Assembly (NCBI RefSeq): GCF_000968535.2
Contig: NC_016112.1
Location: forward strand, 4,526,001 to 4,590,000
Reading direction: 5' to 3'
Origin: Methylotuvimicrobium alcaliphilum 20Z
Lineage (GTDB): Bacteria > Pseudomonadota > Gammaproteobacteria > Methylococcales > Methylomonadaceae
DNA length: 64,000 bases
Shown piece by piece: positions 44,906-53,720 of this stretch. Under the pieces are notes generated by a model, which saw nothing but the letters and a program-made list of their open reading frames with translations, was not told the DNA's origin and made no database searches. Position 1 is the first letter of the stretch. Each line of letters opens with the position of its first letter. The translations under genes were made by a program, and so were the position numbers.

Positions 44906-45134
44906 TATACCTTTCATACTTCAAATTTCGGCGATGCTTAAGGAGGCGCCGGGGTGTTCGGCAAAGGCTTTGCCAGCATAGAGCCTACATGGACGTGTTC
45001 ACCCAGCACCTAAATAAGCCATGATTTTGAATTATTGCCAAAGACCTATGGAATTTAGGTGCTGGATTTAGGTGCTGGGTTCACGGCGTACTTTGACGGT
45101 CACCCCGGTGCCGAATTTTGATCTACGATGGTAC
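44906..45134. repeat. MITE-like element, family B (second flanking copy)
   Basis: Begins TATACCTTTCATACTTCAAA, contains GGCGCCGGGGTGTTCGGCAA and GAGCCTACATGGACGTGTTC as in the 44282 copy, and ends GAATTTTGATCTACGATGGT. The internal palindrome is altered and partly duplicated (GGTGCTGGATTTAGGTGCTG). Same orientation as the 44282 copy, about 624 bp apart. Confidence 0.75.
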
Positions 45135-45135
45135 A

Positions 45136-45171
45136 AAAAAGGCGCATTGCCAAACAACAATGCGCCTTTTT
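45136..45171 (-). terminator. Intrinsic terminator after the peroxiredoxin gene
   Basis: Stem AAAAAGGCGCATTG / CAATGCGCCTTTTT (14 bp) with an 8-nt loop, 21 bp past the peroxiredoxin stop on the minus strand, with T-runs on both sides. Confidence 0.85.
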
Positions 45172-45191
45172 AAGCCTATCGAATAATTCGA

Positions 45192-45797
45192 TTAGAGCTT
45201 GTCGGCATTTTTCTCCAGATAATCCGCAACGCCTTCAGGGCTTGCGTTCATACCCGAATCACCTTTGTTCCAGCCCGCAGGGCAGACTTCGCCATTTTCC
45301 TCGAAGAATTGCAAGGCGTCGATCATACGAATCAATTCGTCCATGTTACGGCCGAGAGGCAGATCGTTAACGACTTGATGACGAACCACGCCGTCCTTGT
45401 CGATCAAGAAAGTTCCGCGATAAGCAACGGCCGGCGCTGCAGCTTCGACATCGTAATCTTTACAGATACCGTGTGAAATATCGGCCGCCATTGTATAACG
45501 GACCGGGCCGATACCGCCTTTGTTGACCGGTGTATTACGCCATGCATTATGAGTAAAGTGAGAATCGATTGAAACGGCAATCACTTCGACGCCACGGCTT
45601 TTGAACTCGTCAATGCGATGATCGAGAGCGATCAATTCGCTAGGACAAACAAAGGTAAAGTCCAGCGGGTAAAAGAAGACTACCGCATATTTTCCTTTTG
45701 TCGCTTCGGAAAAATTAAAAGCATCGACTATTTCGCCATTGCCCAATACGGCAGGAACGGTAAAGTCGGGGGCTTGTTTACCTACTAATACGCTCAT
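45192..45797 (-). CDS. 2-Cys peroxiredoxin (AhpC/Prx1 group)
   Basis: A 201-residue typical 2-Cys peroxiredoxin that reduces peroxides. The peroxidatic Cys is in FYPLDFTFVCPSEL (about residue 51) with Thr and Arg of the active site, and the resolving Cys in NGEVCPAGW (about 170). Thioredoxin (36512) may be its reductant. No ahpF is adjacent. A 286-bp region without a gene upstream (45798-46083) should hold its promoter; no OxyR-type site was recognised. Confidence 0.92.
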   Translation of the reverse strand: MSVLVGKQAPDFTVPAVLGNGEIVDAFNFSEATKGKYAVVFFYPLDFTFVCPSELIALDHRIDEFKSRGVEVIAVSIDSHFTHNAWRNTPVNKGGIGPVRYTMAADISHGICKDYDVEAAAPAVAYRGTFLIDKDGVVRHQVVNDLPLGRNMDELIRMIDALQFFEENGEVCPAGWNKGDSGMNASPEGVADYLEKNADKL

Positions 45798-46083
45798 CGA
45801 ATGTCTCCAAGTGTTTAAAAATAGAAGGTTATGAGTTGAGGACAGCCACCAAGAGGTGGCATAGCCGCATTCTACATCAAAATACTAGGGAATTGTCACA
45901 ATTACCTAACTTTTAGCTTGCTTTTATTTTGGGAATGAGGATAATTTGTAAGCATAGGCTTACATTGGTAGGCTTTCATAAATTTGTAATATTTTTCTGC
46001 TTCACGCGGAATAACCTCGATGTATTAGCGGCAAATATTCTCTGTTCAACAAATGGTGAAAACCGTTAGTAGGTTCAAATGCT

Positions 46084-46593
46084 ATGGTAAAACATAAACA
46101 AATCACAGAACCCGATGTATTCGGGTATCAGGTCCGAATCGTTCGGCGCGGTAAAGAAACCAGTCGTTATTTTTCTCATAAGCTTTGGGGAAACAAAAAT
46201 AAATCCTTAAAAGCCGCTATCGCTTGGCGCGATCAAATGTTGGTGGCTTTGAAAGGGAGTAAGACACGCTTTCTCAAGCCTCCGAAAAATAAAACGACTA
46301 CGGGACTGACCGGCGTTTCTAGGACAATCAAGTACGATCACCGCAAGGATAAGAGTTACTTATGCTATACGGTGTTTTGGGTCAAGGACGGCAAGTCCAG
46401 AAACAAAACCTTTCAGGTCGGCAATGTCGAAAAAGTCACCGCCGACGATGAATTGCACGCCTTTCGTACCGCGCGCTTATTCCGTAGTTGCTATGAATAT
46501 GCGATAGACAATGACCTGGAATTCGACGATAGCCAATTTACCGGCTGGAAAAAACGTCGATTGTACGACGACCCTAATCTCAGAGTTGTTTAA
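46084..46593 (+). CDS. AP2-like domain protein
   Basis: A 169-residue basic protein with two AP2/ERF-like modules: residues 13-52 (GYQVRIVRRGKETSRYF ... AAIAWRDQM) and 73-134 (TGLTGVSR ... YTVFWVKDGKSRNKTF ... AFRTARLFR). Bacterial and phage AP2 domains bind DNA, often in homing endonucleases. No nuclease motif is visible here, so it may be a stand-alone DNA-binding protein. It is monocistronic, with an inverted repeat downstream. Confidence 0.65.
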   Translation: MVKHKQITEPDVFGYQVRIVRRGKETSRYFSHKLWGNKNKSLKAAIAWRDQMLVALKGSKTRFLKPPKNKTTTGLTGVSRTIKYDHRKDKSYLCYTVFWVKDGKSRNKTFQVGNVEKVTADDELHAFRTARLFRSCYEYAIDNDLEFDDSQFTGWKKRRLYDDPNLRVV

Positions 46594-46605
46594 AAAACCG
46601 CGCGT

Positions 46606-46634
46606 AGCAGAGCCTAGCCTTATTCGGCTCTGCT
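46606..46634. terminator. Possible bidirectional terminator
   Basis: AGCAGAGCC and GGCTCTGCT form a 9-bp stem with an 11-nt loop between the convergent AP2 and TPR genes. There is no strong T-run, so the call is tentative. Confidence 0.4.
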
Positions 46635-46651
46635 TGTCGGAAATATCGGAT

Positions 46652-47866
46652 CTAGGAAGTCTCGTTGGTCTTATTTAGATAACTGAGCCATTGCTCTGCG
46701 TTTTTTCTATTGCTCGGAAAACCTTTCGCCTTGGCAAAAGATTGGCGGGCCTGTTCGGTGTTATTGCTTTCATAATAACTCATCCCGAGAATCATATAAG
46801 CTTGGCCGGGTTGTTTCAATCCTCCCTTCGCCAATGCCTTATTCATCGCGGCAATGGCTGCGTTCCAATTCTCTTGCTCATAATAGATTTGCCCAAGCTG
46901 TTGATAAAGACTGCCTTTGTCATCAAGCTTAGAGGCGGTTTCCAAGGCTTGAACTGCTTTTTCCAGCTCCCTTGCCTGCTTCCAGGCGTTAGCCAGTAAC
47001 TCCCAATTTTTTACCGTACTCGCGACTCTATTCGCATCGAGTTCGGACCGCAATACTGAACCGGCTTTATATGGCAACCCGGCATACAGAAATAAATTAA
47101 CCAGATCCAAAATCTCCTTTTCCGAATTCAATAGGCCTTTTTTGTATGCCAGATGCTTGACGGTAGCCGCTTGCGTGTATTGATTCGTTTGCTGATAAAC
47201 CGCAACCAACTGGCTCCAATACTCGTTTTTGGTCGGATTGGCAGCCATCAGCTTCCGCAATAACGGTATCGCCGATTGATAATCTTTCAATTCATAAAAC
47301 AAGGCAAGCTGCAATTGATACCATGAATCCTCGGGCTTGGCAGTCGACTGAATGGCTTTGGAAATATGCGGCAAGGCATTACGATATTGTTTCAACTGAG
47401 TATAGGCATTCGCCAACAACACATGAGTTTGTGCATCCGGCACCGGATTTTTTGCCAGCCATGGCTTTAAAGTCTCAATCGCCTTGGCATATTGCTCGGC
47501 AGCCAAATACAGCTGCCCCAGGTTTAAAAGCGCATCTTGCTGTTGTTTGTCAGGCAGGGTATTTAATGTAACGGCTTTTGACAGCCATTCGGTAGCCTTA
47601 GCATATTGCTCCTTGAGTGCATAAACCGAAGCCAGGCTCCGCAACACGACGGCTTGATCCAAGCCTCCGGCTTTGACTTCGCCGACCATCGCCAACAATT
47701 TCTGTTCGGCCTTGCCGTAAGCCTTATCGGCAATAAGCCGGTCCGTAGACTGTATTTTTTGATACAGCGCCGGAGAAATTGTCGCTTGCTTGGCATCAGC
47801 CGCGGCAGCAACCGGCGCGTTCATTAATGAAACAAGCAGTAAGCTAAATAAGTGCGTTCGCTTCAT
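46652..47866 (-). CDS. TPR protein of the TonB2-type operon
   Basis: A 404-residue exported protein (signal peptide 1-22) made almost wholly of TPR-like helix pairs, e.g. GKAEQKLLAMVGEVKAGG, LGQLYLAAEQYAKAIETLKP and LGQIYYEQENWNAAIAAMNK. It is the last gene, overlapping tonB by 4 nt. A periplasmic TPR protein is a regular partner of TonB2/TtpC-type systems, where it may organise the complex; the exact role is unknown. Confidence 0.8.
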   Translation of the reverse strand: MKRTHLFSLLLVSLMNAPVAAAADAKQATISPALYQKIQSTDRLIADKAYGKAEQKLLAMVGEVKAGGLDQAVVLRSLASVYALKEQYAKATEWLSKAVTLNTLPDKQQQDALLNLGQLYLAAEQYAKAIETLKPWLAKNPVPDAQTHVLLANAYTQLKQYRNALPHISKAIQSTAKPEDSWYQLQLALFYELKDYQSAIPLLRKLMAANPTKNEYWSQLVAVYQQTNQYTQAATVKHLAYKKGLLNSEKEILDLVNLFLYAGLPYKAGSVLRSELDANRVASTVKNWELLANAWKQARELEKAVQALETASKLDDKGSLYQQLGQIYYEQENWNAAIAAMNKALAKGGLKQPGQAYMILGMSYYESNNTEQARQSFAKAKGFPSNRKNAEQWLSYLNKTNETS

Positions 47867-48537
47867 TTGGACAGTTTAAACTCCAAGGTTTGTTGAGCCC
47901 TTTGTTCGTAGGCCTTGCCGTCGACCACTTTCGCTTTGAATTTCCAACGTTTAACGGCGGCCAGCGCTTCGCGGTTAAAAATACTGCTAGGGTACGATTC
48001 GACTACAACCGCATCGCTGACTTCGCCGGTTTTCGTAATCGTGAATTCTACCTTCACCCAACCTTCGATACGCCGGCTCGCCGCGCGCATCGGATAACGC
48101 GGCGGAATACGTACCAATGGCGTAACATCGGTCGTGATCGTGCCGGCACCAACCGCTGCGCTCGGCGCGGCGGGCGAGGGTGCAGCCGCCCCTGCCGTTA
48201 AACCTTCAAGAGCCGAACCGCCGAAACGAGCGCTCGGTAACGGCACGCTCAAATTCGGAATTGCCAAATTCGGCTGAGCAGCGGCCATCGGTTGAGTGTG
48301 CTGCGTTTGCATCGGTGGTGGTGGCGGACGTTTTTCCGGCAGAGGAGGCGGCTTAACGGTCTTTTTTTCCTGGACCTGAGGCTTGGTCTCTCGTTTCAAG
48401 CGAACGAATTCGACCATTTGCACGTTATCGGTTTTCTTGAAACCGCTTTCTCTGTGCATCACCATCGCTTGCATCAGCCAAAACAAAGCCAGCGTAGCGC
48501 CTAGCCCGGCCAATAAAGAAATCGAAAAACGCTTCAC
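47863..48537 (-). CDS. tonB: Energy transducer TonB
   Basis: A 224-residue TonB. N-terminal membrane helix (about 6-28) that binds ExbB/ExbD, then a Pro/Lys-rich spacer (KPPPLPEKRPPPPP), and the C-terminal TonB domain with PPRYPMRAASRRIEGWVKVEF and SSIFNREALAAVKRWKFKAK. It carries proton-motive energy to outer-membrane receptors. Overlaps of 4 nt with both exbD and the TPR gene show tight coupling. The short spacer is usual for TonB2-type proteins. Confidence 0.93.
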   Translation of the reverse strand: MKRFSISLLAGLGATLALFWLMQAMVMHRESGFKKTDNVQMVEFVRLKRETKPQVQEKKTVKPPPLPEKRPPPPPMQTQHTQPMAAAQPNLAIPNLSVPLPSARFGGSALEGLTAGAAAPSPAAPSAAVGAGTITTDVTPLVRIPPRYPMRAASRRIEGWVKVEFTITKTGEVSDAVVVESYPSSIFNREALAAVKRWKFKAKVVDGKAYEQRAQQTLEFKLSK

Positions 48538-48947
48538 TTCGATTCCGTTTCCGTCGCAATCGCCGCATTGGTGATACCGGCCAATCGAATTTGATCCATG
48601 ACTTGAACTAGAACGTGGGTCTTGGTATCGCGATCGGCGGCAATGATGACCGAACCGAGAGGATTTTCGGCCTGCAAGCGCGCAACATTGGCTCTAACCG
48701 CCCGGACATCGACCGCGCGTTTATCGATCCAGATTTCGCCGTTGGCCTTGATCGACACAATAATATTGGCCTGTTCTTTTTTCTCGGCCGTTTGCGCGGT
48801 GGGTCGATTAACATCGATACCGGATTCTTTAACGAAAGATGTCGTTACGATAAAAAAAATCAACATAATGAACACGATGTCGAGCATCGGCGTCATATCG
48901 ATATCGGAAATTTGATCGGATGTCGAGCGGCTGGTAGTACGTCGCAT
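48534..48947 (-). CDS. exbD: Biopolymer transport protein ExbD
   Basis: A 137-residue protein with one N-terminal membrane helix, DIDMTPMLDIVFIMLIFFIV (about 16-35), including the conserved proton-carrying Asp near residue 23, then a periplasmic domain (ADRDTKTHVLVQVMDQIRLA). It works with ExbB as the stator. It lies 15 bp after exbB and overlaps tonB. Confidence 0.93.
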   Translation of the reverse strand: MRRTTSRSTSDQISDIDMTPMLDIVFIMLIFFIVTTSFVKESGIDVNRPTAQTAEKKEQANIIVSIKANGEIWIDKRAVDVRAVRANVARLQAENPLGSVIIAADRDTKTHVLVQVMDQIRLAGITNAAIATETESK

Positions 48948-48962
48948 AAATAAACAATCTCG

Positions 48963-49487
48963 TTATTGGAATTTCAATAAATCGGCTAAATGATGGGTTT
49001 CGTCGCTGACGCGTTCTTCTATCGTTTTACTGAAATAAAGACCGGCGATCGCAATCACCATTCCCGACATGGTCGGAATCGTCGCCAGCGAAATACCGGA
49101 AGCCATAGCCCGGGCATTGCCGGTACCGGTCACCGCCATTACATCGAAGACGTGGATCATACCGGTCACGGTACCTAATAGTCCGAGTAGCGGACATAAG
49201 GCGATCAGCATTTTGATGATAGTCAACGACTTACCCATCGTCAGCTTCGCTTCGGAAATAATAAAATTTCGAATGTTATGCGCATCGTAAGAACTTTTAT
49301 CGACACGGCTTTCCCATTGTTCCAGCCATACTTGCCGATCCTTCGGATAGTTAAACCGAAAATACAACAAACGTTCGGCGATCAGGCACCACAAGCCGAT
49401 AGAAACGAACAAAATAACCTTCAAAACAATGCCGCCGCTATCGAGAAAATGGCCGACCGAATCGAAAATAGCGAACAACCCGTTCAT
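48963..49487 (-). CDS. exbB: Biopolymer transport protein ExbB
   Basis: A 174-residue MotA/TolQ/ExbB family proton-channel subunit, short as in ExbB2. The conserved core IALCPLLGLLGTVTGMIHVF and SLATIPTMSGMVIAIAGLYF forms the pore helices. The start ATG overlaps the stop of the upstream TtpC-like gene (TAATG). Confidence 0.93.
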   Translation of the reverse strand: MNGLFAIFDSVGHFLDSGGIVLKVILFVSIGLWCLIAERLLYFRFNYPKDRQVWLEQWESRVDKSSYDAHNIRNFIISEAKLTMGKSLTIIKMLIALCPLLGLLGTVTGMIHVFDVMAVTGTGNARAMASGISLATIPTMSGMVIAIAGLYFSKTIEERVSDETHHLADLLKFQ

Positions 49488-50815
49488 TATTTCCCGGCCC
49501 GGCGACTGATGATGCCGGCACTTTGTTCATCGAGAATTTGAATCAGTGCACGGCTACGGTAAGCCAATAGACTATGCAAAAACAGTAAAGGAACGGCTGC
49601 GCACAAGCCCAGCATCGTCGTAACCAAAGCTTGCGAGATCCCGCTCGCCATCAATTTCGGATCGCCGGTACCGAATAGACTGATCGATTGGAAGGTCGCG
49701 ATCATACCGGTAACGGTACCGAGCAGTCCCAACAGCGGTGCGACTGCGGCCAATAGTTTGATCATCGACAATCCTTTTTCTAAGACTGGCACCTCGCGGG
49801 TGATCGCTTCGTCGAGAATCAATTCCAGCGTTTCGGTGTTTTGCGTCTGATTTTGTTCGACCGCGGCAATGATGCGGCCTAGAGGATTGGCTTCGGAAAC
49901 CTCTGTCGAGGCAATTTGTTCGCTAACCCGCTTATGAGTTTGCGTCAACATCAACAGCCGATACAGTCCATATGCCAGGCCGAAGCCGCCCAACAGCAAG
50001 ATAATGTAGCCGATTCCACCGCCTTGCTGAATCCGCTCGATACTATCCGGCGCTTGGATGAGCATGCTTAAAATCACTCCGCGCGTGGGATCGACGCCCA
50101 AATCGGCGGTTCCGGACGAAGTCCCGGCAAACTTTTCGGCAAGACTGTTATAAGCGCCGCCCGGTTGCCGTGCCAATTCGGCCAATTTTCCGGTTTCGGA
50201 TAAGTAGCGGAGATACTGGCCGTCGGCAATTGCATTGAAAGTGCCGATGCGCACGACTTCGGCCTGGCGCGGCTCGCCCGAAGCCGTCAAAATATCGCTG
50301 CCGAATTTAACAACTTTACCGGATTCGGTCATTTCCTGAAGCAAATAGAACCAAAGCGACTCGAGCTCTTCCAGAGTCGGCAGTGCCTTGCTTTGCGTCA
50401 TCGCGGCTAATTTTCCGGAACGTTCCGGAAACTGCGCCGAAACGATCGAGTTTTCCAGGTCCGCTTTCAAATCGCCGGCAGCTTGTTTCGCGACGCCGGT
50501 CAATTCGCGCAAAATACCGCTACGGTTATCGAGCTCGGTTTGCAAACGATCGAGCTCTTGCTCGTTCGCCTCCATTTGATCCTTCAATTGTTTGCTCAAA
50601 CGTTCTTGAGCCGCCAATTCGTTTTTAGCCGACTGCAGCAATTCCTGCTGCTTGGCATGATCGGCAACGAAACGGGCCTCGCGTTCGCGATTGATTTTGC
50701 CTTCGATGCCATGGGATTTTTGAATTTCCTTCAGCAATTGATCGAGCGTAAGTCGGTCGGCGATCGCATTGCCGGACACTAATAGACCGGCCAGCAGTAA
50801 AGTTATTACTCTCAT
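49487..50815 (-). CDS. ttpC: TtpC-like protein (ExbB domain with periplasmic coiled coil)
   Basis: A 442-residue protein: signal peptide (1-19), a long periplasmic coiled coil (about 25-110, e.g. AAQERLSKQLKDQMEANEQE), a further periplasmic part, then a C-terminal MotA/ExbB domain (about 255-442) with VAPLLGLLGTVTGMIATFQS. This plan matches TtpC, the fourth component needed by Vibrio TonB2 systems, and its place directly before exbB-exbD-tonB fits. It overlaps the DUF3450 gene by 4 nt. Confidence 0.85.
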   Translation of the reverse strand: MRVITLLLAGLLVSGNAIADRLTLDQLLKEIQKSHGIEGKINREREARFVADHAKQQELLQSAKNELAAQERLSKQLKDQMEANEQELDRLQTELDNRSGILRELTGVAKQAAGDLKADLENSIVSAQFPERSGKLAAMTQSKALPTLEELESLWFYLLQEMTESGKVVKFGSDILTASGEPRQAEVVRIGTFNAIADGQYLRYLSETGKLAELARQPGGAYNSLAEKFAGTSSGTADLGVDPTRGVILSMLIQAPDSIERIQQGGGIGYIILLLGGFGLAYGLYRLLMLTQTHKRVSEQIASTEVSEANPLGRIIAAVEQNQTQNTETLELILDEAITREVPVLEKGLSMIKLLAAVAPLLGLLGTVTGMIATFQSISLFGTGDPKLMASGISQALVTTMLGLCAAVPLLFLHSLLAYRSRALIQILDEQSAGIISRRAGK

Positions 50816-51585
50816 TGGCTTACCTCCGGCGCCGGTATCGGTAACGTCAGTAAATCGGGCGCGGCTTCCTTACGGGCGATTCTTAGCCCGTCGCGTATCG
50901 CATTGCGATAGCTCGAAGGTAAGGTTTCCCAAGTATGAGTCTCTTTATTCCAGTAACCGGTTTCGCTACCGTCGAGACGTTGAAAATACAACGCGACACG
51001 GCCCAAACGCAAAAAATCGACCGAACTGACAGACCCGCCCAATTCGAGATCGGCTCGATAGGCTTCGATGGTATTGCCGTATTCGTTTTCAACTTGAAAC
51101 GCTTCGATAATGCGGCGAAATTTTTCGGCAGGGGTGACGTCGGCGCGATTGATCATGTCTTTCAACTGACTCAAGCGCTCCTGACGCTCTTCAGGCAAAA
51201 ACGGCACATCCAAGGCGATGAATTGTTCGAGACTATCGAGCATGCGCAAGATCAACGGCACGATTTCGCGTTGCGTGTCCTCAATCTGATCGAGCTGCCG
51301 TTCGAGCGAGGCTTTCTCCTGTTGCTGAGAAGCAAGCAAATCTTTTAGATGTTTGTTGTAAGTCTGCAAGGTATCGGCATGACGGCTTGCCGTGCGGTAT
51401 TCCTCGAGCATTTTTTGAGTTTGATCGCCTAGCCGGTCGATGGTTTTTTGCGAATCGACGGCTGCTTTATTGGTCGCCAGACCGGTGTCGATTGCTTGAT
51501 TCAAAGGATCCGAATAAGCGCCGGCTGACAAAAATAATACGGTAACGCCGGCCAGAGCCTTGGGAAATCGGCGCGTTAAAAACAT
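50812..51585 (-). CDS. DUF3450 family periplasmic protein
   Basis: A 257-residue exported protein (signal peptide about 1-25) with an N-terminal coiled coil (LGDQTQKMLEEYRTASRHAD ... QQEKASLERQLDQIEDTQRE) and a C-terminal globular part with FLRLGRVALYFQRLDGSETG. This is the DUF3450 family, usually the first gene of TtpC-type TonB operons. Its role is unknown; the coiled coil may pair with that of TtpC. Confidence 0.85.
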   Translation of the reverse strand: MFLTRRFPKALAGVTVLFLSAGAYSDPLNQAIDTGLATNKAAVDSQKTIDRLGDQTQKMLEEYRTASRHADTLQTYNKHLKDLLASQQQEKASLERQLDQIEDTQREIVPLILRMLDSLEQFIALDVPFLPEERQERLSQLKDMINRADVTPAEKFRRIIEAFQVENEYGNTIEAYRADLELGGSVSSVDFLRLGRVALYFQRLDGSETGYWNKETHTWETLPSSYRNAIRDGLRIARKEAAPDLLTLPIPAPEVSQ

Positions 51586-51773
51586 AAATTAAATCCGAAT
51601 AACGTTAAAACGAAAGTAACTTTATCACAGTTGTAAATGCAAACAAGAGTCATTTAGCTATTTCATGAAGTAAATTACGGTTTCTCTCTATCTTCCCGAA
51701 GAATCAATTAGCTATTGATAGGCTATGCCACAAGCACTATCGAGCAGGAGTAACAGAGTAAAATAATTTATTT

Positions 51774-51797
51774 GCAAATAGAAATCGTTCTCATTAC
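51774..51797. promoter_or_regulatory. Fur-box-like site
   Basis: GCAAATAGAAATCGTTCTCA followed by TTAC resembles the Fur palindrome (GCAAATGAGAATCATTCTCA type), with about 17 of 24 positions agreeing. It lies about 50 bp upstream of the small gene at 51849 and 190 bp upstream of the divergent TonB operon, so it could control one or both by iron. Confidence 0.6.
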
Positions 51798-51848
51798 TAT
51801 TACAACAAAAGCTCATTGCTCCCCGGAAACCATCACATAAAGTCGCAT

Positions 51849-52205
51849 ATGAACGTTTTAAAATTAAATCCACTATCGCTATCTGTTGAATTAGCCATCA
51901 AACAATTGCTGGCATTATTTTATTCTCGAATAGCACAAGGCCGCTGGTTGTTTGCAAAAATGTCGGCAATTCGTTTCCGACGCCAGAAAGCTTCTATCGC
52001 GGCAACTAACCTAATGCAAGAAAAGTCGGATTTCTATGACAAACCATGCCCGATACGCATCGAGATCGATCCGGAGAAAATTCAGTTACTTCTAGCAAAC
52101 CGACAACTCTGTGCGGCTGATTTTCATTGCCTGGACCAAGCATCGCATCGTTGTATTCGCGAACTATGTTTAAAAACCTGCCTGCATCCGCTGGGTCATA
52201 ATTAA
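51849..52205 (+). CDS. Small Cys-rich protein, probably iron-regulated
   Basis: A 118-residue basic protein. I start at ATG 51849; an ATG 11 codons earlier (51816) is possible. The C-terminal part holds a Cys-rich stretch RQLCAADFHCLDQASHRC followed by ELCLKTCLHP, preceded by IRIEIDPEKIQLLLANR. I do not know a family name. Placed downstream of a Fur-box-like site and divergent from the TonB2 system, it may take part in iron or haem use, or in regulation. Confidence 0.65.
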   Translation: MNVLKLNPLSLSVELAIKQLLALFYSRIAQGRWLFAKMSAIRFRRQKASIAATNLMQEKSDFYDKPCPIRIEIDPEKIQLLLANRQLCAADFHCLDQASHRCIRELCLKTCLHPLGHN

Positions 52206-52538
52206 AGTTACCGATATATCTTACGCCAAAGCTTGATAAAAGCGATTATGCCCATCGTACTCCCTTTTGATCGAAAAACCGTCTAACTTTATGAATGGAG
52301 TAGTTCAAAATTCGGCACTTCCGAAATTTGAATCCGCGCTTAATTTTATATTCCAAAAACCCACTTTTTAACCTTCCTCTTTTGTTCTGATTAGTCAAAA
52401 ACGGTATGCTGTATACTTAGAGTTCACTCAGGCTACCTATAATCGACCTGTGATGAGGGCCTGCTGTTTTCTTGTTTAGGTAATAGCAATCTTTAGCGTC
52501 GTAGACAATTTGGAAGTCCCAGACAGGAGTATTTAAAT
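52206..52538. other. Intergenic region upstream of the ectoine cluster
   Basis: 333 bp without a gene. It contains a degraded family B fragment (about 52245-52340: ATGCCCATCGTAC ... CAAAATTCGGCAC ... GAAATTTGAA). The rest probably carries the doe promoter; I see no certain boxes. CAGGAG at 52522-52527 is the doeB2 ribosome site. Confidence 0.45.
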
Positions 52539-53720
52539 ATGGCCATACAGTGGGATCAGCTGATTCAAGATGCAGTGGAATTTCGCCATACCCTGCATCG
52601 GAAACCTGAACTTAGCTGGCAGGAGCAGGAAACCGCGAAGCGAATTCGTAATGAACTTTCCCGTTTAGGCATCGCTTGGCGAGCCTGCGCCGACACCGGC
52701 ACCGTGGCCCGATTGGCGAGCAATAAAAGCGGTCGTCACATCGCCTTGCGCGCCGACATCGACGCACTTCCTATCCATGAAAACAGCGGCATGGCTTGGT
52801 CCTCGCAAACGGCAGGCTGCATGCACGCCTGCGGACATGACGGCCACACGGCCACGCTGATCGCGGCCGCACACTGGCTCAAAACTCACGAAGACAGCTT
52901 GCCGGGCCCGGTAAGTCTGTTGTTTCAACCGGCCGAAGAAGGCGGTCATGGCGCCAAACAGATGATCGAAGACGGCGCGCTCGAAGGTGTCGACGTCATA
53001 TTCGGATGGCACAATTGGCCGGCGATTCCATTCGGTCAGGCAGTCTGTCCCGACGGCACGATCATGGCAGGTAACGGAACTTTCGAAATCGAGGTAAATG
53101 GACAAGGCGGTCATGCGAGCCAACCGGAAGCCTGTCGAGACCCTGTACTTGCGGCGGCAGCTATCGTCATGGCCCTGCAACAGACGCTATCGCGCCGCCT
53201 GCCGCCTCAGGAAGCCGCCGTACTGAGTGTCACCTCGATCGAAGCCTCCAGCTCGCCCACCGTGATTCCGGACAAGGCTCTGATCGGCGGCAGCTTCCGC
53301 ATTGCTCACGAATTCACACGCGACCGATTGACGCAATGCATTCAGGACATTTCAACGGCCACCGCCGCGGCTTATGAGGTCGATTGCCACGTTACCGTCT
53401 TTCCAAGATATGGAGCGACGATCAATCACCCCGAACCCGCAGCTTTTTATCGCCGGACATTGATGCAGGAATTAGGTGAGGGTAGCCTAAGCCAAAATAC
53501 GCCTGTTCCGATCATGGCCTCTGAGGATTTCCATTATTACCTGAATGCGATTCCGGGAGCTTTCGCTTTAATCGGCACTGATGACGGCATTGCGGCACAT
53601 CAACGCTCCTGCCACAGCCCCGAATACGATTTCAATGACAAATTGATCGATCGAGTCGCGCGCATTTATGCCCGTTTGGCCGGTGCGCCCTTGCCGAATG
53701 ACGTTAAGGAACGAGCATGA
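52539..53720 (+). CDS. doeB2: N2-acetyl-diaminobutyrate deacetylase DoeB2 (M20 family)
   Basis: A 393-residue M20 amidohydrolase that in this context removes acetate from N-alpha-acetyl-diaminobutyrate made by DoeA. Metal ligands: MHACGHDGH (Cys98, His100), AEEGGHG (Glu133/134), IFGWHNWP and the late CHSPEYDFND. Other M20D members act on indole-acetyl amino acids or hippurate, so the assignment leans on the doeD-A-C neighbours. The last residues KERA and the TGA stop come from the left end of a family A repeat at 53704. Confidence 0.85.
   Translation: MAIQWDQLIQDAVEFRHTLHRKPELSWQEQETAKRIRNELSRLGIAWRACADTGTVARLASNKSGRHIALRADIDALPIHENSGMAWSSQTAGCMHACGHDGHTATLIAAAHWLKTHEDSLPGPVSLLFQPAEEGGHGAKQMIEDGALEGVDVIFGWHNWPAIPFGQAVCPDGTIMAGNGTFEIEVNGQGGHASQPEACRDPVLAAAAIVMALQQTLSRRLPPQEAAVLSVTSIEASSSPTVIPDKALIGGSFRIAHEFTRDRLTQCIQDISTATAAAYEVDCHVTVFPRYGATINHPEPAAFYRRTLMQELGEGSLSQNTPVPIMASEDFHYYLNAIPGAFALIGTDDGIAAHQRSCHSPEYDFNDKLIDRVARIYARLAGAPLPNDVKERA

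Noticed and set aside
44208-45024. Small frames in the repeat DNA around 44.2-45.0 kb
   Set aside because: They lie within family B elements and recur only because the element recurs.
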